A stretch of 64,000 bases of DNA from Capsaspora owczarzaki ATCC 30864 (GCF_000151315.2 NW_011887303.1:72001-136000), one strand, 5' to 3'; counted from the stretch's first letter, positions 1-12,244 are shown. Numbers and translations: made by a program. The notes: generated by a model not told the origin, from the sequence alone.

Positions 1-316
1 TGTGGATTTGGTGTGGTTCTTTGTTTGGCTGACTGGTTTTTTTTGATTTGTGTGTGTTGTTGTTGTCGTTTGTAGGTATGGTCCGCTCGCTGGACTTGGA
101 TTTGGTCTGCCAATGTCTCGTGTGAACGCCGAATACTTTGGTGGCTCGCTGAATATTTGCTCCATGTAAACAAAAAGCTCGATGCTGATGGGGTGTGAAG
201 CAATCAACTGGGGCTCACTGTTGCGTCGCCGTTTTCATCACAGGCATGGCTATGGGTGCGACGTCTTCCTGCGGCTCAACCATATTGGAGACACGCTTGA
301 GAGTTTTGAGATATAA
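1..316 (+). CDS. Mitochondrial PDK/BCKDK-family kinase, C-terminal end only
   Basis: Two terminal exons of a pyruvate or branched-chain alpha-ketoacid dehydrogenase kinase, which phosphorylates the E1 subunit in the mitochondrial matrix. Bases 1-76 are the end of an intron (acceptor TTTGTAG). Exon 77-165 reads PLAGLGFGLPMSRVNAEYF, the G-box of the GHKL ATP-binding fold. A second intron (GTAAAC...TCACAG) separates it from exon 244-316, which reads HGYGCDVFLRLNHIGDTLESF and then EI and a stop. The ending ESFEI resembles animal BCKDK (ESFRI), while PLAGxGFGLP is closer to PDKs, so the paralogue cannot be decided from the tail. The rest of the gene lies upstream of the window. Its stop is only 48 bases from the stop of the convergent CDC73 gene. 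Confidence 0.85.
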
Positions 317-364
317 ATGTGGTGTTTTCAATTTTGATTGCTCTGATGTATTTTAGAATCGGAT

Positions 365-2845
365 TTACAATCGCAAATAACTCAAATCACGCTTCGAGGT
401 CCAGTTGTCCAGCTCTTCCCAGAACTGACGCACGGCCGTAGTATCAAGATGTGGTTTTCGTGGATTGACCTGCAAGAAGCAAAGAAGAAAGATGAGACGC
501 AAATCCTTGAAGCAATCGAGGACAGGTACAGATGTGGATCTGCAACATACAACAAGCTTGGAAACGTCCCAGCTCTTGATGGTATCCTCCACCTTGCCCT
601 CCTGAAGCATCAAGTGGAAGCCTTTCACTGGTTTTTTTTACAGTGATCATTGAGCAGTGAAATGAGCGGATGCGTGGGTGTGTCGCTCGTTCAAAACATC
701 ACTTGCATTGCTCAAAAAGCCTTACCCTTCATGAAAAGCTCGGCAGGTGACGGCCACTTCCATCCCTTAAACTGCCATGCAGGACCGTGCGCAAATACCG
801 CAACAACCCGTTTCCTGCAACGATTCATTCGAAAAACAAAAAAGAAGAAAGATAAAAATGAGACCCAACTGAACTGCAACTTGGACCTGCAAAACCAGCG
901 CGACTTACCAGTCCTCAGGACGCAGCTTTAGCGTTGAATCAATCACTCGATAAGGCACTGCCTTGCCGTCGGCCTTTTTGCGAAGAACGAGCACACTATC
1001 TGAAGTGGGGCGGATTTGTTGCCTGTCTCGCAACTCTTGCCGCGAGACAAAGTGACTATTTTCAAGGAGCTCCTTGACGTTGGCGAGGGTGATGAGTGCG
1101 TCTTCCACGGCGGGCACGATGATGATGGGCACGAGATCGCGCTGTTGGGCTTCCGGCGCATTCGTTGCCGGCGAAGCGGCGGCGCGACTGCTCGGGCTGG
1201 CCAAATTGGTGCCGCTTGCATCGAGTTGGAACGAGTCGGCCACTGTTCAATGATGAATGAGGCAAGTTGTTGGTGAGCAAAGACAGAGCTGCAAAAATAA
1301 AAAGCAGAGGAAGAGGAGCATCGAAACACGTACAGTAGTCCTTTTCTTGGGTTTCATAACGATTGTACTGCTTGGGGCCGGTCGCAGAGCTGGCTGTTTT
1401 GGCGAGCTGCTCTTGGCGCTTTTTGATGTCCTGCATCACGTTCAGGACGCTTGAAAAGTTCTACAAAAAAAAAATCAGGGACAAGTCAGGGAAAATACCG
1501 CTACAGGTTTGTGAGGCAAGCTCTAGCGCACCTTTGACGCTTGCAAAACACTGGAGCGAGTTCGGAGGAGCTTTTCTCGTCGAAGAAGCTCCTTGACGAA
1601 CGCTTCGTCCGAGTCCTGCAGACCATTTGAAACTCGTTAGGGGAATAATGCGGTTTGCAACAAGGAGCTCGTACAAGCAATGGCTACACATACCACATCG
1701 AGAGGCAATTGATCGGCAGCCGCAGAGGCACTGTGGTTAAAGCCATCGAAAAGCATCGTTAGAACACCCTTTCGACGCCAAAAAACAAACAAAAAAAAAC
1801 AGCAACAACAAAAATAACAACCCCCCCCCCGCCACTTACGCGCTACCAGTGTCCATATCTGAATCCATACGAGTGCGCTTGTTCGAGTCTTGACTGCCAG
1901 GCTCGTCCATTGCGTGCTTTCGAGTCGCTACAAAGAGACGAGCAGCAATATTCAGCGATTCATCAACTGAATCTTCTCGAGCCGTTCAAAATTGGGGCTT
2001 ACCAGCAGCGCCGACGTAGGGTTCGGCTGGCGCAATGAAAGCGTTCAAGTCGAGCTTTGGGGTGGTTGCAATCTCGCCGCGAATGTACGAGAGGACGTCC
2101 TTGCGGTCCATGAGCGCGACCGAGGGGACGTTTGCTGCCTGAGCATCGCGAATGTACTGACCGAACTGCGCCGTCGCCTTGTCTGCGTTCTGCAGCAAGA
2201 ACCAGATTGCATCGAGTGTATAGTAGCCGCCTATAGCGAACGATCGAACGAGCAATGAAGAAGGAGGGGGGGCGGGCGGAAGGGGGAGCAACGACGTTTC
2301 AGGGGTCGTGTTTTGAGCAATTCGTTCACATTGAATCATGACGATGAGCGACGACGACGACGACGACGACGACAGCGAAAGTGTGCAAAAAGGGGGAGCG
2401 AAAGGGGGAGGTTGAACCCCGTCCCAATGCAGTCCAATGCAAATGCATTAGTACAATGCGAGTTCAATGGAAAGCGAGCCGGAACAAAAACCCAAACGCG
2501 CGCCCGCGAATGCGATTGTTCACAATGTTCAATGATTTGGTGGGGTGAGCAAGTGAAGCGGAGTGGGGGAGTGTGGGGGGGGGGAGCAGAGACAAGAGCC
2601 AAGTACAAGCAAGTGAGCGATCTCTCCATTGCAGCTTGCTGCTCCTCCTCACCTAACCCTCATCACCCTCATCACACATCATCACCCCACAGGCGAAACT
2701 GCAACTTCGTACCGCCGGTGCGCTTAAAGTTGGTTTGCGTGGATCGCTCTGAGGCGAGGTTGCCAAAGACGAGCCGCGAGTCGACCGATTGCACTGCGCG
2801 ACCACTCTGCGTAAAGTCGCGCAGCAACGTCAGCGGATCCGCCAT
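365..2845 (-). CDS. CDC73: CDC73 / parafibromin, Paf1 complex subunit
   Basis: Subunit of the nuclear Paf1 transcription-elongation complex. The gene is split into about ten exons. The start [11 protein letters not shown] at 2845 matches the parafibromin N-terminus. Exon 2 (2003-2230) has [11 protein letters not shown] and [12 protein letters not shown], family signatures. Later exons hold [11 protein letters not shown] near 1340 (human AYNRYDQER), [20 protein letters not shown] near 1100 (the conserved PIIIIPAATTSLI region), [16 protein letters not shown], then [12 protein letters not shown] near 760. Last comes the Ras-like C-terminal fold KGFHLML...IKSWDVSKL...[10 protein letters not shown], ending LSYLRL-TAA at 365. 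An intron splits that C-terminal domain between 580 and 465. It shares its upstream region with divergent PPOX. The middle exons (1450-1980) are short and low in conservation, so their exact ends are approximate. Confidence 0.93.
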
Positions 2846-3055
2846 CTTGAAAGTAAAGTGAAGATGAAAAGTAGAGTGAAGTCAAAGAGTAAATAATAGG
2901 GAGGAGGAGGGGGGCGGAAATAAAATGAGGGAATGGTGAAGGAATATTGGGAAATAGGAAGACAAGCAAATTCTAAGCAAAATTCTAAGAGAACGAAGGG
3001 GGAAAATACAGCTCGAGGACGAGATCAGTCAGAGGGGAACATGGTCCATCATCAG

Positions 3056-3057
<2 letters not shown>

Positions 3058-3090
<33 letters not shown>
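3058..3090. repeat. (CAG)n microsatellite
   Basis: About eleven uninterrupted CAG units in the CDC73/PPOX intergenic region. Confidence 0.9.
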
Positions 3091-3091
<1 letters not shown>

Positions 3092-3226
3092 TGAGCAAGC
3101 TGTTAAAAAAAGGCAACAAAAAGAACGAGTTTGAGAGGTCTCAGTTTCCTTGACCGGCTCCGATTCCCGCTGCTTCCCTCTTCTTCAGCGTCGATGCTGC
3201 TTGTTGACAATAATAATAATGATAAC

Positions 3227-3280
<54 letters not shown>
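3227..3280. repeat. (GAT)n microsatellite
   Basis: About eighteen tandem GAT/ATG units, immediately followed by TTGCAG upstream of the PPOX start. Confidence 0.9.
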
Positions 3281-3281
<1 letters not shown>

Positions 3282-3382
3282 GCAGCTCAGTTTGGATGCT
3301 GCTTTCCAACTAACTTGTTCTCTCGCTTTTTCACTTTGCTTCCCCACTCTTTCTTCTTCCTCTTCACTCTTCTTCCTGCCGA

Positions 3383-5361
3383 ATGTCCCTCTCTGCAGCT
3401 TCGTCTGCCACTTCCGCTGCAGCGCAGGCAACCACCACCGTTGTGGCCGTGCTCGGGGGCGGCATCTCTGGCCTCGCTGCTGCGTACTACACTGCGCGCC
3501 GCCTGGCACCCCTCCACCACCAGTCTGAGAAGTCTGAGCATCCGCTCAGACGCAACAACACCCGCCTCGCCCTCTTTGAGCGCGCCGACCGCCTCGGCGG
3601 CTGGATCCACACGACCCGCGACCCCGCGACCGGCGCACTGCTCGAGCACGGGCCGCGCAGCATCCGACCCAAGGCGGCCGTCGGCGAGGCGACGCTCGAT
3701 CTCATCTGCGCGCTGGGCATCGACGACCAGGTGGTCCGCGTCCCCGCCTCGAGCCCAGCCGCCTCCAAGCGGTATCTCTACGACCAAGACGCACTCGTTG
3801 CGCTGCCAGCGTCACTCGGCGCGCTGATCGGGTCGCGCATGGGGCGCACGCTGCTCGCTCGCGGCGCTGCAGAGCCATTCCGGCCGCGCCGCCCGACGCT
3901 CGGGGCATCCATAACCACCACGACGACAACTGCTGGTAATACTACTACTACTAATACTGCTGCTACTGCTGCTACTGCTGCTGGAGCAGTCCATCACGGC
4001 GAACTCGCGCCAGATCAGGACGAATCCGTGCACCAGTTTTTCGCGCGCAGATTTGGAGGCGAGATTGCCGACTCGCTCGCAACGGCGCTGTGTCGCGGGA
4101 TTTACGCTGGAGATGCTCGAGAGCTCAGTGTGAATGCGTGCTTCCCATTCCTGGGCCAGGCGGAGCGGGATTACGGATCGGTCGTGATGGGCATGCTTCG
4201 CGCCAAATCGCCGAAACGCACTGCCGAGCATCCCGCGTTTGTCAGCAGCTTCCGAGGCGTGAGCATGATTTCGTTTCGTGAAGGGTTGAAGACCCTGCCA
4301 TGCGCGCTCGAGTCGCATCTTGAGAGCGCCGCTGGCGTTCGTCTTGCGCGCTCGACGGCAGTTTCGTCGCTCAAGCTCGTTCCTGACGGCATTGAAGTAC
4401 GTAAGAGTGGTGACTTTGTCAAATCACGACAGGCAACTAGGTGTCTGAGCTTTGTGTCTGAGCTGTGGTGTGTGCGAGGCAAGGGCACGGTTGGTTGGTT
4501 GGTGGACCCTGTTGTTCATACTGACGCCCATTTCCTTTCGACTCGTTTTCGTTCAACCAACAACGATTGCAGCTGCAGACTATTGGAAAAGATGGCTCGA
4601 CTGCTACACACGCCGAACACGTCATATCGTCCTTGCAGCCAGGGGCACTTATCAAGGTGCTGGAGCAATCTACCTCTGCCAGCGATTCGGGAAACGCTGC
4701 GCTTCAGCGCGCCATTGCAAAGCTACGTGAAATGTCGAGCGTCAATGTCGTGACTGCGACCATGGTGTTTGCGGCCAAGGACTTTCGGTTACCCGTCACT
4801 GGCTTTGGGTATCTCGTCCCGATTCGCCAGCCGTCGTCCGTGATTGGCGTCATTTTCGACTCGTGCGTCTTTGACATGCACCAAGGCTCTGAGCTTGTCA
4901 AGATTACTGTGAGTTGGAGCGGATTGACTGAGGTTTGGCCCGTTACGGGCAAGTTGTTGCTCAATTCGTCGCACTCTTTGGTTTTCTTTTGGCGATTTGC
5001 TCATCAGGCAATGATGGGCGGTAGCTCGTATTCCGCCGAGCTCGATCAGGCCGTTCGCAACGGAGCAGATGCAGTGTGTGACCTGGCACTGCGTGACATT
5101 TTTGTTCAGCTTGGCGTCGCTCCCGTCAAGCCACTCAGTCAGCATGTTCGCTTCCTCGAGAACTGTATTCCACAGCCGACGGTGGGACATGTTTCACGCG
5201 TGAACAACATTCGCTCCGAGCTCAAGACCGCCTTTGGCCATCGTCTCCATCTCGCCGGCGCAGCGTTCGGCGGCGTCAGCGTCAACGACTGCATGGCCAG
5301 CGCGCACACTGTCTCTGAGCATGTTCTTGCCGCGCTCTCGAGCATTCCTCGGCCGCAATGA
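3383..5361 (+). CDS. PPOX: Protoporphyrinogen oxidase
   Basis: FAD-dependent oxidase of the penultimate haem-biosynthesis step (protoporphyrinogen IX to protoporphyrin IX), normally at the mitochondrial inner membrane. Three exons: 3383-4396, 4573-4908 and 5008-5361, all phase 0, about 567 residues. The N-terminal dinucleotide-binding motif is VVAVLGGGISGLAAAYY, followed by RLGGWIHT and EHGPRSIRP, as in animal PPOX. Later come ELSVNACFPFLGQAE, LPVTGFGYLVP and the end LAGAAFGGVSVNDCM. A Thr/Asn/Ala-rich insert (about residues 175-205) lengthens it against the roughly 480-residue animal enzyme. The start is the first ATG and lies just before the FAD motif; there is no long presequence, as is usual for this enzyme. 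The exon 2 acceptor could instead be the second AG, 6 bases on. Confidence 0.95.
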
Positions 5362-5471
5362 CATGGTGTGTGTGTGTGATGCGAACAACAATACAATACA
5401 GTGTACAGTAGAGTCAAAGAATCGCTCTCCTTTGTTCTTTTGGTTTTATGTCTTGTTCATTCACTTGCTGT

Positions 5472-5540
5472 CTCAGTTAGTTTTCTCAGTTTTCTCAGTT
5501 TTCTCAGTTTTCTCAGTTTTCTCAGTTTTCTCAGTTTTCT
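5472..5540. repeat. Tandem 9-bp repeat TTTTCTCAG
   Basis: About seven head-to-tail copies of TTTTCTCAG in the 5' leader of the TPR gene, ending 22 bases before its start codon. Every unit is a pyrimidine tract plus CAG, so it resembles a row of splice acceptors. Confidence 0.85.
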
Positions 5541-5561
5541 TTTTGTCTTCTTCTCATCACA

Positions 5562-7788
5562 ATGCGACGACGCGATCGCAGCGCGTTTGTGCTCGCGGCT
5601 GCGGTATTGCTTCTGAGTAGCGCAGTGGTCTCTGTTGCTGCTGCTACGACGACGACGGTGGACGATCAGCAGCACATCCAAGTGACGCCCCCAACGCCAG
5701 CCAACATTGCGCAGGCGGGCATCTTTGTCGGCAACCACGGCCTGCGACGCAACCGACTGGACGAGCGCGAGCTGCTTGGCGAGGAGAACCGCATGGACGA
5801 GTTGGACCAGCGGGTGCTGCTGCACAGCAAGGAGGCGATTGATCGGCTGCTCGCCAAGGTACCAACGGAAGGAGAGAGAGAGAGAGAGAGCGAGAGAGAG
5901 CGAGAGAGAGCGAGAGAGACAGAACGAGCTGATCTATAGTCACGATGATGATGCGAGAGAGAGCGAGAGAGAGAGAGACAGAACGAGCTGATCTATAGCA
6001 ACGCAAGAGAGAGAAGAGAGAGAGAGAGAAGAGTCCTTCGATGGCGCATCCGCTGCGATGTTGCTTCACTTAACCTGTAACCCCCACCACCACCCCTTAC
6101 CCTCCCCTTTCTCGAAACAAACTTCTCAAACACACACACACCCGTATCCACAGGTTCGCGCGGATGTCGGCGAGAACGCGCCACAGCTGGACGTTGAAGA
6201 CGCGCTGGCAGTGTTTGCCACGGTCCGATTTGAAGCTGCCATACGTGGCAAGGCGCCAATCGACCCGAAGGAGCCCATGACCGAGCGGGCCAAGCGCGAG
6301 TGGAACAAGAAGAAGAAGGAACACGATCCCAAAGTGCTCAGGAACTACGAGGTCCTCGTCAGCGATGGCCATGGTCGCAGCAACCTGAACGAGAACAACC
6401 AGCAGCAGCAGCAGGAACAGGACCCACACCACGAAACGGAAGACATCATCTTCCGCAGACCAGAGTTCCCGGATACATTCACGCTGGAAGATATCGACCG
6501 CTGGGCCTGGATGCACCTCAAGCTCGGCGAGCGATTCGAGGTTGTCGGTCGCTTGGATTTGGCCGTGCGCTTCTACATGCAGGCATCCCACATCAAGGGC
6601 GGCTGGACCAAGGCTCTCAACCGTCTCGGTTATGCCTACTCGGCAGACCCTACGCCCGACCATCTGAGATGGGCGCTGCAGGTCTTTTCAGACGCCGTCA
6701 CCAACCAAAACATGAAGCTGGGCGCCGACGCCAGCGAAACGTGCGTTGGCCTCTGCAGCATTCTGCATGCTCTTGGCCACATTGATCATGCTGCACGCTG
6801 GTGTAAGCGAGCACTCGACGCCGATCCCAGCAACACGGACGCATGGATTTTGCTGGGTGCCTCCACCTACAAGATGGGCGACATTGACGGTGCAATCAGT
6901 GCTTTTGACAACGCACTCACGCTCGATCGCAACAATGTCCATGCTACCTACAATCTCGCCCGCTGCTTGGCCTTCCGCGGCGAAAACCCCACCGTCCGCA
7001 AACCCAGAAAGGAGCAGGAAGCGCCAGCAACCACGACGACAACAACAACAACAACCGTCGACTCGGACTCATCCACCAATGTTGACGCCGATGCAGTTGC
7101 TGATCAGCCTGAGACATCTGCCGAAACGCCCGCATCAACGACTGAAACCGGCGACGGCACGACCGTTGAAGAGGAAGACAAGGAGACGACGACGACGACG
7201 ACGACTGTCGATGAGCAGCAGCAGCCACCGGAGGAACGCGTCTATCCGCCGCAGCCGGTCTGGGAAGATCACTTTATCGGTAGCCACGAGCCCGATGTGC
7301 CCTCTCGCGCTCTTCGTGCAGACAACCAGACGCTCGACTTTGCCGAGGCGGTGGCCTTCTACCGCAATGCCATCAAGCTGGATCCGGCATTCACCCCGCC
7401 CTACGTCAACCTGATGGCCCTGCTGGTGAAGTTTGACAAGCGGGACGAGGCGATTGAGCTGTGCAAACAAGGCATTGCCAACGATGACACAGACCACCGG
7501 TTGCATTTCAATCTGGGCGCGCTTCTCACAGAGCGAGAAGACACACTTGACCAAGGCCTCGTCGAATTGCGACGTGTGGTCGAGATTGTGAAAGACTCAC
7601 GCCCTGACGTGCACGCGTCTTTGGCAGTCATCTACAAGCAGCTCGACAAACTAGACCTTGCTATGGAGTGCATGGAAACTGCGTCTCGTCTTGATCCCGA
7701 GCGCTATGAAAAGGTGCTCACCGCCTTCCGTGAGAGCCTGGCGCAGGCAAGCCACGCCACGATGCAAGACAAGAAGGACGAGCTTTAA
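5562..7788 (+). CDS. Secretory-pathway TPR-repeat protein
   Basis: Two exons, 5562-5858 and 6154-7788, 643 residues. The N-terminus has a basic start and the hydrophobic segment FVLAAAVLLLSSAVVSVAAA, a probable signal peptide or anchor. After a charged stretch (KREWNKKKKEHDPK, then poly-Gln) come TPR units. Examples are RWCKRALDADPSNTDAWILL, ISAFDNALTLDRNNVHATYN, then, after a Thr/acidic-rich linker (about residues 390-460), AFYRNAIKLDPAFTPPYVNL, EAIELCKQGIAN and a final AMECMETASRLDPERY. TPRs normally mediate protein binding; no enzymatic domain was seen and I do not recognise a named orthologue. The intron holds a large GA microsatellite. AATAAA signals near 8031-8045 lie almost against the stop of convergent PITPNM. 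Confidence 0.8.
5873..6030. repeat. (GA)n microsatellite with an internal duplicated segment
   Basis: Purine-rich GAGA tracts inside the TPR-gene intron. The segment ACAGAACGAGCTGATCTATA occurs twice, near 5920 and 5979, each copy preceded by GA repeat, so the tract grew partly by segmental duplication. Confidence 0.85.
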
Positions 7789-8055
7789 GCCAACAGGCAA
7801 CGGACACAAAAAGCAACAGTAACATTTTTTGTTTTTTGTGTTGTTGGTCGTTGTTTGGTTTTTTTGTTGTTGTTGTTTGCATTTCAAATACAAAGCTCGT
7901 TGAAGAAGCAAATCCTGCAGTCAATCGAAAGCAGACAATAGCCCAATCAACACAAGCGATTGGATTGGAGGACGGAAAGGATGGAGAACAACAAAGACTA
8001 CAAAAATCTCAAACCACCAACGTCCAAAAAAATAAACAGAAATAAAGCCCCCTTC

Positions 8056-11000
8056 TCAATGCGAGAGCTTGGTGGCGGTTGGATGATTGCCAGATTCTTC
8101 TTCGCTGCCGTCATACGAGCCGGCACGACTAATCCGCCACGTTCCCATCTTCCGCATGATGATGGATTTGCGACGAGGCTCGCTCGGGTCGCCGGTGGGA
8201 GCAGGAGACACATTCCCGCTGCCACCAGGATCCGAAAACGTGCCAGAGCCGGTGGCAGTGAGAAGTTGGGTGGATGCCTCTTCTTCGCTGGGGCTTTGGT
8301 GCAAAAAGATGTGCTTGCGCGTCACGACCGAAGGCTGGCCAATTTGAGACACTGGACGAATGGCCAGATCAGCCAACGCCTGATCTTTGACCATCGTCAG
8401 GTGGTCCGAGTAGCCGTCCATCATGACGACGCAGCCTTCCTTCGGCTGCTTGGAGCCAATGACAAACGTGCGCGACGGCTCAATATCCAGCGCGGCATAC
8501 ACGGCAACATCCTTGCTCGAGCCGTAGCAAGCAAAATACTCGAGCGCGGTAGCGTCCCTGAGCGCGCGGAGGTACTTGATCTTCTGCTTGGCGGGATCCT
8601 TGGACAAGGAGTCGCGCAGGCTAATCACACCGAGCGGGAAGTTGTGGCGTGCCATCCACGCGACCACGCCGTGCAACTGTATGTCGGGACGAGCCGAGAC
8701 GTACATGATCAAAAAGCCGCGATCGGCCCAAAAGCGGACGGCGTCTGTAGCGCCAGGCTGGATGCGCGGATCGGCCCCGGAAATGGTCGTGGATGCGGCA
8801 AACGCGCCGTCCACGGAGCACACCACGGCGCGTGTGTGCTTTTGCACAATAAACAGGTTGCACTCGGCCAGCGACGCATCGCCGCGCACAATCATCCGCA
8901 CCGGGTAGACGCCGACGCCCATTTTGCGCTCTTCAGGAAGGACGTACGTGATGGTACCCGTTTTAGAGGTGCGCACCGTGTCGAGGTAGCACCACTCGTT
9001 GTTCAGCGGGTCGCTCATGATGAAAACGTCCACATCCTCGCCGGTGAGCGCATTCAGATCGAACGAGCCGTACATGAACTTTGCCGACAGTGTCTGATGC
9101 ACGTCGTGTGCATCGAGCGCCACGACATCCGGCGCGCGATGGTTGGGGACACGCCCCTTGACTTTAAACCACGTTCGCTTGCGGCGCCACTTTGGCCGGT
9201 CGCCGAGGCTGGCATCACTACCGCGTGCCGAGCCCGGTTGCGAGCCACCGTCGTCGGAATCGTCGTCGTCCTCCACAGAAGGAACAGTCGACGAGACTGA
9301 GCCCGGAGAATGCGGGCCGGGTGAGTCAAGCACAAGGCCCTTGCGTTGGCTCCCCTGCGAGCTCTGGCGCATCGAGAGGCGCGTCACTGGCTGGTTGACT
9401 GCCGGAGGCAGATACGAGGCGCGCCCAAGCACCTCGCGAACAATGAACGCCGCCACGTCCTTGGATTCCCAGTAGCTCGAGTGGAGAATGTGCATGAGCG
9501 CGCTACGGGGGAAGGACTCGATGCCCTTGGGAAAGTACACTTCGTAGTCAACGCGCCGCTCGCCCCACCACTGTTGCGCAAGCGCATCCAACACGGCGGA
9601 ATTCAAGTGCCCGCTCGAGTGACTGGCCAACAAGTGGGTGGCCAAACCGGCCGAAGTTGCCGCTGCCTTGCTCGAGCCAAAAAGCTCCTTGTGCTCGCGC
9701 ACGCTGTTCGACAGGGAAGGTGGCGCGCCAGTTCCGCAGGGATAGGCATGGAAACGAGGCACCGTCATGTGCGGCACACTCTTGAAGCGCGCGTCCAACA
9801 AGGGCTCGATACGGAAGGCTGTGGGATCCACGCTCTGGTAGAGGTTGTACAACTGCTGGCATGCTGGCCGCGGCATTGAGCGCTCACCCTTGGCTTGGTT
9901 TCGGAAGGCTAGAACAAGACTGATGGGAGAGCTAAACGTGAAGAGATTGGTGACTTGGAACGGAAGCATGATGGCAGGCTCGACAAACGCCGAAATGTAG
10001 TTCATGCTTGAAGGTGCGCTGCTTGCATTGCTGGTGCTTGGGCGAGACGATTCGACGGTGACGGGCGCCTGCTGCTCCGGGATGATGCGTTGGGACAGCA
10101 GTTCGAGCGCGAGCAGGCCACCAACAGAGTCGCCCACCATGGAAACAGTGCCGTTGAACGAAGGATGGCTGGCCTTGAACTCTTTGTACACGCGAGCTGC
10201 CTCGCGCCCAAGGTCGGACACGCGCTGGACAAACTGCGCCGAGCTGACTGTAAACAGCGCCAGCACAGCCGCGCGGGCGTACTCTGAGCCGTCCGAGCTG
10301 GGGTCGATCGACTCGAGCAGACTCTGGGCCTCCGAACCGACAGGTTGGCACCGGATCTTCCTCAGGGCAATCGCGCCCTGGTCATCCTTGTAGTGTGTAT
10401 GCACGACGGCGTGCAGCGTGTGGACGAACGTGTCAAACTCGTTGTGAACGTCGTCGAGCTCATTGGATTCTTCAATGAGCATGTGGGGTGCCACAACGAG
10501 GACCAAGTGCTGTGGAGTTGCAGCCGCGTGGGAGCCGGCAGAGGACGTCGCGGCAGAGCGGGGCATGCTTGGGACACGGGACACGCGACACCTTTGCCTT
10601 GACGGGCGCCACAGGAGATTCCTCCTCCCCTTCAAAGTCAGATCCGTACGCTTGCATGTGTGCGTGCACTGCATTTTCAACTTGAAGTGTTTCAAAAGAG
10701 TCTAACGCGTGGAAGGAAGACAACCGACAGCGTGGTGAGTTGGGGGACAGTGCTTGAAAAAATGAAAAAAAAAACCGACGCACGAAAAACCACCATTGCT
10801 TTAAAAACCACTGTACCTGCAGCGTCAAAGAACTCATCTTCATCATTCGAATCGCTGCCTTGGCTCAGGCTCGCGTAGGAGCCAGCGGTCGAAACTGAAA
10901 CGCGGTGCAGCATGGACAATTGGGACGATTCGACGTCCAAGGCGGAGACGGGAAGGGCACCAGCAGGCGAGGCCGGAGTCAGCGTGGCTGTTGCGCTCGT

Positions 11001-11894
11001 TGCCGACGACGAGGACGCCGCCGGAAGAGCAAGTTGAGCCTGCTGATTTGCGGCAGAAGCGGCACTGGCGGGATGTGCTCCAGCCTCTCCGGCTTCTTCT
11101 GACTCGCCCGCTTCTGCGCCATCCTCCAATCGCTTGGTCATGACCTGTGCGAGGGCTGCCTGTGTTTCTCGCTCCATGGCGCGAATGTCCTCCATGGACA
11201 TGGTCCACCACTCGTCCTGCCAGCACCAGACTTGTCGATGCGCACGCAAGAGCACGTTGCGGATGGCTGCTTGGTGCACAAAGCGCTCAATCTTGGACTG
11301 CAGGCCCCAGTACCGGAATTCGACGCGGCAGACCTTGTAGGCGCACATGAGTGGCGTTGCCGTCTTGACCCAGTCTGACTTTAGCGGGCCACGTTGGGTG
11401 ACTTTGGACACGTACAAGCCCGGGTCCTCCTCTGGCTTGTAGTCCTTTTCGACCTTGTCATTGACAATGTCGATAAAGTCGACCGTGCGCTCCTTGAGCT
11501 CAGAGTTGGACAGCCCAAACACGTTGTCCTGGCTGCCGTCGTCGTTGTAAAAGCGCGTCTCAATGTCCAGGACAAACTTGTCGACCAACGGGCACTGGTA
11601 CTTGGTGCGCGTGTACGGGTAGGCGTTCCACGCTTCTTCGTACAGAATGAAGGCGGATTTCGGCAGCACGGCCTTAATCCAGCTGGGCAAATGGCGCCCG
11701 ACGTGGTAGATTTTGCGGGTAAACTGGCCCTTGCCGCCAGGTCCGTTCTCGTACGGCTCGTTGACGAGAATTTCAATGCCAGAGCCCTCACCCTCGGACT
11801 CTTCACGCGACTTTTTCGCAATCATGTACAGCTGGCCAATGCGGTACTGCTCCACCGTGAGCGGCAGCGGGATTCGGTATTCCTTGATGAGCAT
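8056..11894 (-). CDS. PITPNM: Membrane-associated phosphatidylinositol transfer protein (RdgB/PITPNM)
   Basis: Class IIA PI-transfer protein that moves phosphatidylinositol and phosphatidic acid at ER-plasma-membrane contacts. Exons 10817-11894, 10592-10701 and 8056-10509 give 1,213 residues. The PITP domain (about 1-265) begins MLIKEYRIPLPLTVEQYRIG, with KGQFTRKIYHVG and EFRYWGLQSKIERF. A Ser/Ala-rich linker follows. The middle part has IRCQPVGSEAQSLL and the serine-nucleophile-like MVGDSVGGLLALELL. The DDHD region is near RRVDYEVYFPKG. The C-terminal LNS2 part reads RAVVCSVDGAFAAST and FWADRGFLIMYVSARPDIQ. The lipin-type DxDxT is absent, as in animal PITPNM. Introns 10702-10816 and 10510-10591 were placed because the frame changes at GT/AG signals inside conserved sequence. 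Convergent with the TPR gene. Confidence 0.94.
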
Positions 11895-12195
11895 GGTTGG
11901 ACGAATGGGGAGGGTCAAAAGTTTGTCGCTCGAGCTAGCGGGTTTTTTTTTTTTTTTTTTTGCTTGTTTGTTTGTTTGTTTGTTTGGTTGGTTGGTTGGT
12001 TGAGAAAGCAAAAGCCCTCGGGTGCAAAGACTCTACCAAAGGTCAATCGAGCGGTCAAAAGAGTAAGTAAAGTGAGAAGCGACCAAATTCGACAGAATTA
12101 CAGATTGAGTGCCAAAATTTTCGACTTTTTTTTTTTTTTTTTTTTTTTTTGTGGAGTGCGGTCGTGTGCTCGCGTCACTCTCATCACAGCGCCGG

Positions 12196-12244
<49 letters not shown>

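Larger units (their letters stand above)
2846..3382. promoter_or_regulatory. Shared upstream region of CDC73 and PPOX with two triplet repeats
   Basis: About 540 bases lie between two divergently transcribed genes. It holds a CAG run (about 3058-3090) and an ATG/GAT run (3227-3280) that ends in ATTGCAG, a possible splice acceptor for a 5'-UTR intron of PPOX. No convincing coding sequence was seen. The ORFs that run through the triplet repeats are homopolymer artefacts. Confidence 0.5.

Noticed and set aside
3131-3313. ORFs encoding poly-Asp, poly-His and poly-Met
   Set aside because: Readings of the GAT repeat in six frames, intergenic.
7960-9300. 446-codon plus-strand ORF opposite PITPNM
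   Set aside because: Antisense shadow of the LNS2/DDHD exon with no recognisable domain.
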